This document shows, piece by piece, positions 1-9,150 of a stretch of DNA of 64,000 bases. Position 1 is the first letter of the stretch; the number at the start of each line of letters is the position of its first letter. Position numbers and translations under genes: made by a program. Source of the stretch: Apostichopus japonicus (taxonomy: Eukaryota; Echinodermata; Holothuroidea; Aspidochirotida; Stichopodidae); assembly GCF_037975245.1 (NCBI RefSeq), contig NC_092569.1:24723168-24787167 (forward strand), read 5' to 3'. Under the pieces are notes generated by a model, which was not told where the DNA came from, did no database searches, and saw nothing but the letters and a program-made list of their open reading frames with translations.

Positions 1-20
1 GCCTGGCTATGGGCCTGTCG
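1..20 (+). repeat. Possible right end of a CGCGCCTG-type MITE
   Basis: GGCTATGGGCCTGTCGAA at the window edge resembles the right terminus seen at 4711-4730 (GGCTACGCGCCTGTCAAC) and 33770-33790. The body would lie upstream of the window. This is only a short match. Confidence 0.3.
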
Positions 21-162
21 AACTTCCTGAAATTATCTGCGTTCAAAGGTCATATGAATAAACCTATAGAATGAGATCCATAGATGGATATCCCACCGTG
101 AAAAACCTATATACTTGTTTAACATCTAGAGTGACTACTAGTCAATTGTCTTCTTTCTACAG

Positions 163-313
163 CTCTTGCTTCAGATAGGTTAGCAATTCAATCAAGAGGA
201 ACCATAACCCAACGGCTTTCCATGCAACATTTACTTTCTTGCAATAGTCGAAACCAACGAGGGTGCGATGGCGGCTATACGGACAGGGCGTACTGGTTTC
301 TACGAAAGAGAGG
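163..313 (+). CDS. TINAG-like gene, internal exon (first in window)
   Basis: The acceptor is a pyrimidine-rich tract ending TTTCTACAG at 162 and the donor is GTAAGT at 314. The exon begins with two bases of a split codon, then reads [20 protein letters not shown] and ends at LRKRG. It covers the helix after the (absent) active-site residue and the Cys-rich [13 protein letters not shown] segment. Cysteines at SCN and GCD match the conserved disulfide pattern of the C1A left domain. Confidence 0.88.
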
Positions 314-3300
314 GTAAGTCAACGATAGAGAATAAAGGGTCTCATTATGGTTAGAAAAGAGAACAGAGAAATAAAAACATTCTGGTTGATAACAAACACT
401 GCCTCGTTTTCCACTAATATTGTCAAAAAAATGGACACGTTTGTTCTCTTAAATCTTAAAACAATTAAACCAAAGAATAAAAAAAGGCAAATATACAATT
501 CAGTTTTGATTCGTACATATTTTTTTTCTTTTTGGTTGTGTGCGTTAATAGTGTCGTCTCAGATGAATGCTATCCACTGAAAAGTGGCCAATCAGAAGAC
601 ACTTCTATGGATAAATTAACATGCGAACTAGGTTACTTACAGTCTTATCCGTGTCCCAACGGTGACGTCACATCCGAACTTCAGAGGTCATCTCCGCCTT
701 ACAGGATTGGTATGAATGTGAGTATAACGTTCATAATGTACGAGACAATACAATCTTATGTATCGTTATTATGGTCATATAATATACATGCACATTGACA
801 CCTGTAAATTCCATATCATAACGTCATATACATACATGCACATTGACACATGTTAATACCATATCATAATGGCATATACATACATGCACATTGACACCTG
901 ATAATACCATATCATAACGTCATATATATATACATGCACATTGACACCTGATAATACCATATCATAACGTCATAAACATACATGCACATTGACACATGTT
1001 AATACCATATCATAAAGTCATATACATACATGCACATTGACACCTGATAATACCATATCATAACGTCATAAACATACATGCACATTGACACATGTTAATA
1101 CCATATCATAACGTCATAAACATACATGCACATTGACACATGTTAATACCATATCATAAAGTCATATACATACATGCACATTGACACCTGTTAATACCAT
1201 ATCATAAAGTAATATGCATACATGCACATTGACACATGTTAATGCCATATAAACATATAGAGTACGGTAAGAATGTTATCTAGGAGAGCTGAAAGAAAGG
1301 TTATGGCGTTTTCAGGCTATGTTCTCCCTATATCGATACGACAAAATGTACGCTAGTATCTTCAGTACATAACTTACTACTGCGCGCTCCCTCTCCCCTG
1401 TTGCTGTCCGATACTACATTAAAGGAGGGGTGGGTTGTGGTGGTGGGGTGGGTGGGGTGTGGAGAGGGGTCATTCTAATGACAGTGGCATGTGCTAGATG
1501 CATAGGAAGCCTTATACCCATTATCATTTTAAGAAACTGATGGATATAAATATCATGGAAACAAAATATTTCAACAATACAGTACTTTGTCTGTCGGTAT
1601 GTTTGTCTGTCTGTTAATCTCTTTGTGCACACGGGACCGAGGTAATGTTTGGAGTTGCTATTAGCTACATTATCATTGTTGTAATATTACATTACGTGCA
1701 TTTGGGAAGTCAAGTATAGTTATAGAAGCCAAATATTAGTATAGCTGAACAGATGTCTAGCCAATATATAATATTTTTTCTTTTTTTAATCCTTTTCTTT
1801 CCCTTTAGCAAGAAGAAATTATGCTTGAAATTATGCGAAATGGCCCGGTGCAAGGTAAGCTGCTACTTTGCTACATTTAAGAATTATTTGTATAACATGT
1901 ATCGATCTTCTATAGTTGTTTTAATCTAGGAACGTCAAATATGTGAATATACGTCTAGTATCATTTAAAGACGGGTTCGCGTAGAAGAAATCGGCGGCGC
2001 TATCACATTTCTAAAAGTTCAAAGACATAACAGATTCTTGAGAAACCTTTTTATGTGCTTTCCATCTGATGAGACTGTTGACAATAATGGAAATGGGGAG
2101 GGGAGGGGATAGGGTAGTCTGGAGGGATGGGTTATAGAGGACGAGGACAGTGGACAGAGGGGAAGGGGAGAGGAGGTGAACGAACAATGCTCCGATGAGG
2201 CGGCAAGAAGCCTTTTTTATTCGTCACTTCATGCTGTAATCTTTACATCGTTTATCCCTTATGCTTATGGTCAAATGATACCAAGTGTAAACTCTGCGTT
2301 GCTTGCCAATGGTGAGTTTTCCTCTGCTTGTGCCGTCATTAAACTTTCAAGCGAGGGTTGAGGAGGGGTTGATGAGGGCTAGAAAGGCAAATTATCATAT
2401 GTAGAAAGCTCCTCTCTGAATGCTACGGTATACCGTACTGAAAAAAAGACTAACTTCGTTTTGCTATACTCGGCCATTTATTGGGAAACATGGTTACTGT
2501 TTCACTAAAACTCTCTTTTGTTGAAATTAACAGCTACTTTCCAAGTTAAGGATGACTTCTTCTCTTACGTCACCGGAGTCTACCAATACTCTGGATCTGA
2601 TGGGTCAGAGATCGAGGGATTTCATTCTGTCAGAATCTTGGGATGGGGAAAAGAAATCTCCGAGGATGGAACAGAACTTCCTTATTGGGTAAGCTTACTT
2701 TTTCTTAAGGAAAAGTCGCCCAGGAAAGAACCTGGGCACGAAAACCAAACTACCAAAACGACTGATCCGCTCTCAGCCCCAGTCCCCTTGCATCGGGACT
2801 GTGACTGTGTGATCATCGTCAGGTGTGCATCACCATTCCCCTCGAAAGGGAACAGATAACACACATGATCTTAGCCAAAAGGCCGAGAAGCGGGTAAGCT
2901 TACTGTATAGGAGATATATCCTCTCTCAATTCACCCGGTACACATAGAGAACACAGCTACTGCTGTAAATCTTACAGGTAGCATGTGCTATTAGGATTAC
3001 AGTAAGAACTGAGGATATGTGTCATTCCAACAAATCCATGTTGTTTGGGAATTGTTGGCATTACAAATATCCTCAGTTCTTACTGTAGACTTGATAGCAC
3101 ATGCTACCGATTTATCGGATTTGTCAGCACGATCCAGTATTTACTGTGGTACAAAACGTTAAGATTTATAGTAGTTACTGTAATCTCTGTGTGAATCGCC
3201 TGCTCAAATGTATCGATTGACAACCCAGTCTGACTAACCAATCGGTAATCACTGTATAACCAGTTTGATTATCAAATCATCTAAGTTATACGAAAAAGAC

Positions 3301-5123
3301 TATACGTCCAACGCAGTGTGGACTTTCCAATAGCTCTATGGACGAATGGCGTGCTATAGGGCCTATATACCTGAAGGAGATCACAATACAGTGTGCTAAT
3401 ACGATGTGTGTATATTCCTCACCAATGACTGTCTACCACTACGTCCCTCCTCTCACTACCCTATACTCAATAACCCTACTCACTATTCTTCTCCTTCCTG
3501 TCTCTTTCCTCCACCCCCCTCACCCCACCCACCCCACACACCCCTCACACCCTGCCTCTTGTTTCATCTAAATTATTACCCTAAATCGAAAACACTCATT
3601 AGATCGCGTGTCACACGACATATGTACAGAAGATGTTACAGTGCGCTAATAACAGACGTGTAGATTTTGATTTGTATTATATATATATATTTGTTGGTTG
3701 CAATCAATATTTTTACGTTGTCATGACAATGGTATGTATCATGCAATCGAAATATATAATGAAAAGTAGTCTTTATGTAACGGTTGCCCTTAGTTACTGT
3801 GCAAAAGCGAAAACGAGGAAAAGTATACACAACTGGAAGGAAACTAATATTCGAACTTGTGACGTTACAAGCTAATCAACAATGTTTGGAGACGAAAAAG
3901 AACTAACAATACCCTACCATTGTAATCGTGTTCGTTTTAATCTCAACAGAATAATGGTAGCACAGAAAGATTATAGGAATAAATGTACTTGGGGTGAATT
4001 ATAGTCGATAGTTCGACTAATTTCTATATATTGGTTCAACCTTTGTTTTTGTTATCACGAAAAATTAGACTCACTTATTATATTATTTGTAATGTCCATG
4101 TTGCGTCACTGTCCGAGATAGATGTCTTACCACTAAACCTTTGAGTTACAAATAGTATTTTTAATGTTCCTCTTGCACCACTGTCCGAGACTGATGCCGC
4201 AAATTTCAGTTTCTTTCTTTCTTATAGTACACGACAAAATGTGGCATAATTCTGCCATTAAAGTGGCTCTTGTGGTGTTTCATTTAAGTTAAATTATACT
4301 TATCACATTAGACTCTTGCGCAGCCATCTGAGCAGAAAATCTCTTGAACAGGTGATACATTCCTTGGTTTTATCCCAACTGGACTGTACTGTTGTACTTT
4401 ATTGTATGATTAACCTACAGGCGCGTAGCGAGGAATTTGCCAAGGGAGGGGCGAAACTGTAGGCAAACTATCAGAGCCGTAGATACGCCACTGCAAGCTA
4501 TATAAGCGTAGCGCCACCATATGTTAGCGCGTACAGGGAAATTTTGGCTGGAAATGCCTCCCAGATCGCTGGAAGTGGCACTTCCCAGGCCTTGTAAGTT
4601 GCATCTTAGCATTTTCTCTTTTGAAATTACTAAGCGATATCATAAAAACATACAAAAAATATATGCTCAAGGGGGGGGGGGATCTGCTGCCCCCTTCGCC
4701 CCTCCCGCCTTGGCTACGCGCCTGTCAACCTAAATTCATCCCTCTGCAACTTTTCAGACTCTTATGCATGTCATATAAATGTGTCAATTGCCAAGCTTCC
4801 AAGTATTTGGCTAATTATATTATTAAAAAGGAAAGTGGGTACGGTATTCTCTTAGGTCTGGAACTGATTTCGTTGTTCCGAGAACTAGGATGAAGACCTT
4901 CGGTGATCCGGCTTTATCTGTGGCAGGTCCAAGGGAGTGGAACAGCTTACCCACTGAATTACAGTCGTGTTTTTCTTTCACGAGTTTCAGGAGCAAACTT
5001 AAAACACATTTGTTCCGGGTTGCATTTCACTAGTACTGCTTTATAGTGTGTGTGTGTTTTTTTTTCGTTAAGCGCCACTGCATATAGTTTTTTTTTTCAT
5101 AGAAGTGAGCGCTATAGAAATGC

Positions 5124-5190
<67 letters not shown>

Positions 5191-5499
5191 TAGATTCGAA
5201 AAGAATGGGTTTCGTTTATCCCCATTAACCATAGCGTCTTGATAATTTATCATATATCTTTCTTCGGTACAAAATGTAAGCTGAAAAGGAAATATGTTGG
5301 TAATAAGAAAATCCAATTACTTAAAAAAATAACTTTACTCTTTTGTTTCTCTTCCCATCAGCTTTGCGCCAATTCTTGGGGCACAGATTGGGGTGAGGAT
5401 GGATACTTCCGTATTCTCAGAGGGAAGAACGAGTGTGACATTGAATCCTTCGTTGTGGGTGTTTGGGGACAAGTAGATGCTGGTATGCATGAACCATGA
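163..5499 (+). CDS. TINAG-like gene, 3' portion (five exons, 5' end outside window)
   Basis: Joining exons 163-313, 552-717, 1809-1854, 2534-2688 and 5362-5499 gives one continuous frame of 217 residues ending in TGA. All five acceptors end in AG, all four donors start with GT, and the phases agree at every junction. The product is the C-terminal half of a peptidase C1A fold. Diagnostic stretches are [67 protein letters not shown] and a terminal WGQ. The [10 protein letters not shown] block and the short tail fit tubulointerstitial nephritis antigen rather than true cathepsin B. Family members are secreted basement-membrane glycoproteins that bind laminin and collagen and have lost the catalytic Cys (replaced by Ser). 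That position lies upstream of the window, so inactivity is inferred, not seen. The His and Asn positions of the old catalytic triad are retained. Family assignment is strong; TINAG versus TINAGL1 cannot be decided. Confidence 0.9.
552..717 (+). CDS. TINAG-like gene, internal exon
   Basis: The acceptor is TTAATAG at 551. The first base completes the glycine codon split from the previous exon, giving [11 protein letters not shown]. The exon ends SPPYRIGMN at a consensus donor GTGAGT (718). A weaker GTATGA donor at 710 would break the frame with the next exon, so 717 is chosen. The residues [13 protein letters not shown] and SPPYR correspond to the variable loop of TINAG proteins. Confidence 0.87.
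786..1250. repeat. 48-bp minisatellite, 10 copies
   Basis: Ten near-identical units begin at 786, 834, 882, 932, 980, 1028, 1076, 1124, 1172 and 1220. Each starts ACATGCACATTGACAC and contains CCATATCATAA. The spacing is 48 bp except for one 50-bp unit with extra TA dinucleotides. It lies in the intron between the second and third exons in the window. Confidence 0.93.
1809..1854 (+). CDS. TINAG-like gene, 46-bp exon
   Basis: This small exon reads [15 protein letters not shown]. The acceptor is CCCTTTAG (1808) and the donor is GTAAGC (1855). It enters in phase 0 and leaves one base over. The EIM..NGPV motif is highly conserved across C1A peptidases and TINAG proteins and precedes the right-hand domain, which supports the exon despite its size. 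Confidence 0.87.
2534..2688 (+). CDS. TINAG-like gene, exon with catalytic-His position
   Basis: The acceptor is TTAACAG (2533). The exon reads [19 protein letters not shown], then [23 protein letters not shown], ending at donor GTAAGC (2689). The His of HSVRILGWG sits where C1A peptidases carry the catalytic histidine. The donor lies inside the left target-site duplication of a SINE (2700-2891), and an identical copy of the donor context lies at 2892-2904. Failure to use the first donor would run into the SINE and reach an in-frame stop at 2857. Confidence 0.9.
2700..2891 (-). repeat. SINE with U2 snRNA-like head, copy 1
   Basis: Read on the minus strand, the element starts CGCTTCTCGGCCTTTTGGCT and continues as U2 snRNA for about 43 nt with roughly three mismatches. 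The GUAGUA branch-site pairing motif of U2 is altered to GTGTTA. The remaining 145 nt do not match U2. They end in a hairpin (GCCCAGG / CCTGGGC) and a short CCTTAA tail. A 13-bp target duplication GGGTAAGCTTACT flanks it at 2687-2699 and 2892-2904, showing insertion by target-primed reverse transcription. SINEs with snRNA-derived heads are known (crocodilian SINEU); whether this family is described is unknown to me. Confidence 0.85.
2977..3108. repeat. Long hairpin in TINAG-like intron
   Basis: The arms GGTAGCATGTGCTAT and ATAGCACATGCTACC close a hairpin. Pairing continues through ACAGTAAGAACTGAGGATAT and its complement, giving about 55 bp per arm with few mismatches around an 18-nt loop. Weaker inverted similarity extends outward to about 2940 and 3195, so it is probably the core of a foldback MITE. 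A microRNA-like precursor is an alternative that sequence alone cannot establish. Confidence 0.7.
4280..4417 (+). mobile_element. L2/CR1-like LINE 3' fragment, part 1
   Basis: One frame reads [20 protein letters not shown] then LDCTVVLY. This matches the conserved stretch after the reverse transcriptase domain of L2/CR1-type LINEs (typically ...L..LVHALV.SRLDYCN.L). The element is 5'-truncated and interrupted at 4418 by a MITE. Its remainder resumes at 4725. The exact 5' limit is uncertain. Confidence 0.6.
4418..4724 (+). mobile_element. MITE inserted in the LINE fragment
   Basis: The ends are CAGGCGCGTAGCGAGG and CCTTGGCTACGCGCCTG, an imperfect terminal inverted repeat. Flanks AACCTA (4412-4417) and AACCTA (4727-4732) look like a short target duplication. 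The interior carries GCGCCACCA, AAATTTTGGCTGGAAATG and CTTCCCAGGCCTTG, motifs shared with elements near 33.5, 34.4, 35.1, 45.9 and 61.3 kb. There is no coding capacity. Confidence 0.75.
4725..5190 (+). mobile_element. L2/CR1-like LINE 3' end, part 2, with (ATT)n tail
   Basis: After the MITE the reading resumes as [20 protein letters not shown]. After a one-base frameshift near 4850 it continues [20 protein letters not shown], then NSLPTELQS and [13 protein letters not shown], stopping at TAG 5031-5033. This is the conserved C-terminus of L2/CR1-type ORF2. The 3' UTR ends GAGCGCTATAGAAATGCC followed by about 20 ATT units (5128-5190), the usual tail of such LINEs. It is a dead, 5'-truncated copy. 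Confidence 0.8.
5191..5270. repeat. 80-bp dispersed repeat (inverted copy at 22.8 kb)
   Basis: The segment TTTAGATTCGAAAAGAATGG onward, including CCATTAACCATAGCGTCTTG, is present in reverse complement at about 22835-22912 with few differences. It abuts the LINE tail and may be the target or neighbour of that insertion. Its family is not recognised. Confidence 0.65.
5362..5499 (+). CDS. TINAG-like gene, terminal coding exon
   Basis: The acceptor is CTTCCCATCAG (5361), in phase 0 with the previous exon. It reads [20 protein letters not shown], then a 25-residue tail through VVGVWGQ to a TGA at 5497-5499. The Asn of ANSWG is the conserved third catalytic-triad position of C1A peptidases. The C-terminus DAGMHEP is short, as usual in the family. 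A poly(A) signal follows 62 bases after the stop. Confidence 0.92.
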   Translation, partial: LCANSWGTDWGEDGYFRILRGKNECDIESFVVGVWGQVDAGMHEP

Positions 5500-5561
5500 A
5501 TAACACAGGAAATGTCAATAATATAAGTTAAAGCGTCGGACATTCAATGAGCTTTGGTGGA

Positions 5562-5567
5562 AATAAA
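5562..5567 (+). promoter_or_regulatory. Poly(A) signal of the TINAG-like gene
   Basis: AATAAA lies 62 bases after the stop codon and is followed by GT-rich sequence (GGGGTGGTGG) about 15 bases on. This is the expected arrangement for cleavage and polyadenylation and implies a very short 3' UTR. Confidence 0.6.
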
Positions 5568-5570
5568 TGA

Positions 5571-6622
5571 ACGCATATACGGGGTGGTGGAACGGTGAAA
5601 GGGGCTGCGAAGGGGGTGGGGGGTGGGCATGGGGCATGTAACCTCCCCCATCTGTTTTATTAAAAAAAACTCAAAATTTCCCTACAATCTTACGTCCAGA
5701 TTTTTGTTTCCGACAAATACCCTTTTTCCATTTTTGGGAATGGAAATGTGTACTTTTGTCGTCTAAAAAGTGCCATTGTGTTATAACTGGTTTCTTGAAA
5801 ATCATTCAAAGAATAGAATTTGTGGTACAGAATGTCCTGTAACGTCCCCCCCCCCCCCACAACTACCCACCCCATTCTCCCTCTGCCTTGGAATGAACTC
5901 TCTTCCACTTCGTGTGTGAATAATGAGGGCTAGGATCGATGCGTGACAGTTACAATGATTGAAGCCATGGAACTCACTCCAGAAATGAAACTCAAATATC
6001 AAACGTGATGGTGCTACGAAGAGAAAACATTTCACGCTAATGTTACAGAGACATAATTTACTTTTCTAATTAAATACAACGTTACCTACTTTCCCTTCTA
6101 TATTGCGTACACTTCCTTTGCCAGATTCACACTGTTGCTTGTTGTGGATTTTTTTCTTGTTTTTTTCAGCATTCTATATTTTATATTCTTCTAAATGTCT
6201 ACGTTAAGTTATATTAAACAAAATTACCTAAGGTTTCACCTTCCAATTTTTTCAAAACTACAGTAAGAAAACAAAAAGTCTTCCGCCCCAAATTCGGGAA
6301 ACTTTACGGAAAGCGTCAACATATTGATGAATTAACAAGACTTGATATAAAAACTTTGCTCAGTGACGTCGCCCATATTAATGCTTTGGATCAGGAATAT
6401 AATTTGAAAAATCATGTTTATAATTTCGCCCGATTTCACTGTCGTGGATGTTGTTTGGTGGATCAACAAACGTAATCTAAATTTTGATGGATTATGTCTT
6501 ATGCAATGGATTATCAGTATTACTAAGTGGCTTACGAGTAGTTGTAGCAAGATTACATACATGTTTGTGCACGTTGATGCAAGTAAAGGTCGTTTCGAGT
6601 CCACTTTGAAAGATAAAGATGT
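5571..6622. other. Intergenic, no gene seen
   Basis: AT-rich sequence with a poly-C run (5847-5859) and a G-rich stretch at 5610-5640. Short open frames here show no recognisable domain, splice context or codon pattern. Confidence 0.5.
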
Positions 6623-6820
6623 TTTTTAAGGTAAAGTCGCCCAGGAAAGAACCTGGGCACGAAAACCAAACTACCGAACGACTGATCCGCTCTCAACCCC
6701 AGTCCCCCCTTGCATCGGGACTATGACTGTGTGATCATCGTCAGGTGTGCATCACCATTCCCCTAGAAAGGGAACAGGAACAGATAATACACATGCTCTT
6801 AGCCAAAAGGCCGAAAAGAT
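6623..6820 (-). repeat. SINE with U2 snRNA-like head, copy 2
   Basis: Minus-strand start ATCTTTTCGGCCTTTTGGCT, then U2-like sequence to TATCTGTTCC. The body and 3' hairpin match copies 1 and 3. A 14-bp target duplication AAAGATAAAGATGT lies at 6609-6622 and 6821-6834. The branch-site pairing position reads GTATTA. The 5' end keeps the ATC of U2 position 1, so the head is essentially full length at its 5' end. Confidence 0.85.
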
Positions 6821-7534
6821 AAAGATAAAGATGTAAACATGTTCTGCATTAGTCCCTAACCTCATAGCTAATTGTATTCGTAGTTTCATCATCTTTGCCC
6901 TTGGTACATAACGCGACAATCAGATAGAATATTCAAAAGTGAAATGTCTCCCTCTCTTTTGAAAAGTTTCTCCTTATCGTTGTACTGTGTGTTAAACTGT
7001 ATAGTGAGGACTTGTAGCGATATAACTTGACCTTAAAATGAACTACATTGTACGCATGCGTAGTAGGAACCACGAACGCATTCGTTCGTATAGCAGACGT
7101 ATAGGATGGAGTACAAGTAGAATTCTCCTTGGTTAGAGTACGAGTGTGTAAGGCTTTTAGTGAGACAGTATACGTGTACTCTATTATTATCATACACTAT
7201 ATATATACTAGAATGACCAAACTACACCGAGTACTCGCTAGTACGAGTACAAACCAACCGATACGATTACGAATACGGGCTCAATAGGAGTATGTTGGTT
7301 GTAATAAGCTTTATATGGGCTATAGACAGCTTACATAATAATCCAAGTACCTATAAATATTTACCGATATTCATGCAGTTTTCTGGTAAGTTTCCAACGG
7401 TTTCTATCATGTATATTGCTTACTATTTGGGTTTGATTTGTTTTATCGGAATATAACTAATTATTTATTTTAACTGTTATGCTGCATTTCGTTACAATTT
7501 TTATTTTATTTTATTTTATTACATTATTATTATT

Positions 7535-7941
7535 AAGGCCCGGTCACACTATACCGATATTTTATCGGAATACTATCCGATTTTCCCAGAGGAATCGAAA
7601 CAGACAGTTTTTCGTTCGGGTCTTCTAGCCACAGTGATAAAGGACCTGATTGGCTATCTGTTGAGCCATTCCGATGTGGAATAGCCCTCTCCTAACTTTT
7701 GATATTGACTCCGTTTCCTTTTATCGGTTAGCTATCCGATTTCTCTTCCGATTTTTATCGTTTTTCGATGTGACGTCACTTCAGAATGTAGTCAGTTCTA
7801 GAACCCCTCAGATTTGAAGTAGGTATTCGAATATTCTACTGCATTCATTACATTCACTACCACAAACCTCACTCTTCGGCCTAAAATCGGAAAAATCGGA
7901 CCGTATTTCGATAAAATATCGCTGTAGTGTGACCGGGCCTT
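7535..7941. mobile_element. MITE with AAGGCCCGGTCACACTA inverted ends
   Basis: The left end AAGGCCCGGTCACACTA and right end TAGTGTGACCGGGCCTT are exact inverted repeats. Weaker pairing continues about 50 bp inward (CGATATTTTATCG on both sides). It is 407 bp with no coding capacity. The target duplication cannot be defined because the flank is T/A-rich. Confidence 0.85.
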
Positions 7942-8085
7942 TAGACTATATAGCCTATGAAGTGCTTGAATGAAATTTTTAACTCTTTTACACCCGCAAA
8001 ACATGTAGCCTTATACTTCATACCTCACAATCACCCTTTTCCTTCAGTAAGTGAAATTATACAGGTGAGAAGAATGCTTAATTAA

Positions 8086-9150
8086 TTAATTAAGTTAATT
8101 GGAAAATGAAACACTCATTACAAATTGAGGGCACATCGACTGTACCGATCCCTTCCAGCAAGGAGGGGAGAGGGTAAACCAATGAAATATCAGTTGAATA
8201 ATAGCCCTATCAGATTTAATTAGTAATTTAATTGGAAAATAAAACACTCATTACCAACTGAGGGCCCATTGACTGTACCGATCCCTTCCAGCAAGGAGGG
8301 GAGAGGGTATACCAATGAAATATCAGTTGAATAATAGCTCTATCAGATTTAATTAGTAATTTGATTGGAACATGAAACACTCATTACCAACCGAGGGCCC
8401 ATCGAAGGTACAGATCCCTTCCAGCAAGGAGGGGGAGAGGTTATACCAATGAAATATCAGTTGAATAATAGCCCTATCAGATTTAATTAGTAATTTAATT
8501 GGAAAATGAAACACTCATTACCAACCGAGGGCCCATCGACTGTACCGATCCCTTCCAGCAAGGAGGGCAGATTGTATACCAATGAAATATCAGTTGAATA
8601 ATAGCTCTATCAGATTTAATTAGTAATTTAATTGGAAAAGGAAACACTCATTACCAACCGAGGGCCCATCGACTGTACCGATCCCTTCCAGCAAGGAGGG
8701 GAGAGTGTATACCAATGAAATATCAGTTGAATAATAGCTCTATCAGATTTAATTAGTAATTTGATTGGAAAATGAAACACTCATTACCAACCGAGGGCCC
8801 ATCGACTGTACCGATCCCTTCCAGCAAGGAGGGGAGAGGGTATACCAATGAAATATCAGTTGATTAATAGCTCTATCAGATTTAATTAGTAATTTAATTG
8901 GAAAATGAAACACTTATGACCAACCGAGGGCTCACCGACTCTACCGATCCCTTCCAGGAAGGAGGGGGAACGTATACAAATGAAATATCAGTTGAATACT
9001 ATCCCTATCAGATTTAATTAAGAATTTAATTGATTAATGCAGCAATCATTAACAACTGAGGGCACATTGACTGTACCGGTCCCTTCCAGCAAGGAGGGGA
9101 GAGTGTATACCAATGTAATATCAGTTGAATAATAGCCCTATCAAATATTC
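8086..9150. repeat. 133-bp tandem satellite, 8 units
   Basis: The landmark CCCTTCCAGCAAGG recurs with its GCA/GGA ending at 8160, 8292, 8426, 8560, 8693, 8826, 8959 and 9091, a period of 132-134 bp. Each unit contains TTAATTGGAAAATGAAACAC and AATATCAGTTGAATAATAG. Central units are most alike, while the first and last are more diverged, as expected for arrays evolving by unequal exchange. Confidence 0.95.

Noticed and set aside
710-711. Alternative donor GTATGA for the 552 exon
   Set aside because: Its phase does not fit the next exon, whereas GTGAGT at 718 gives a perfect in-frame join.
2700-2891. Functional U2 snRNA gene
   Set aside because: Only the first 40 or so bases match U2. The Sm site and 3' stem-loops are absent, the branch-pairing motif is altered, and target duplications mark it as a retroposed SINE.
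5068-5316. Poly-Asn open frame on the minus strand
   Set aside because: It is simply the (ATT)n tail of the LINE read in one frame.
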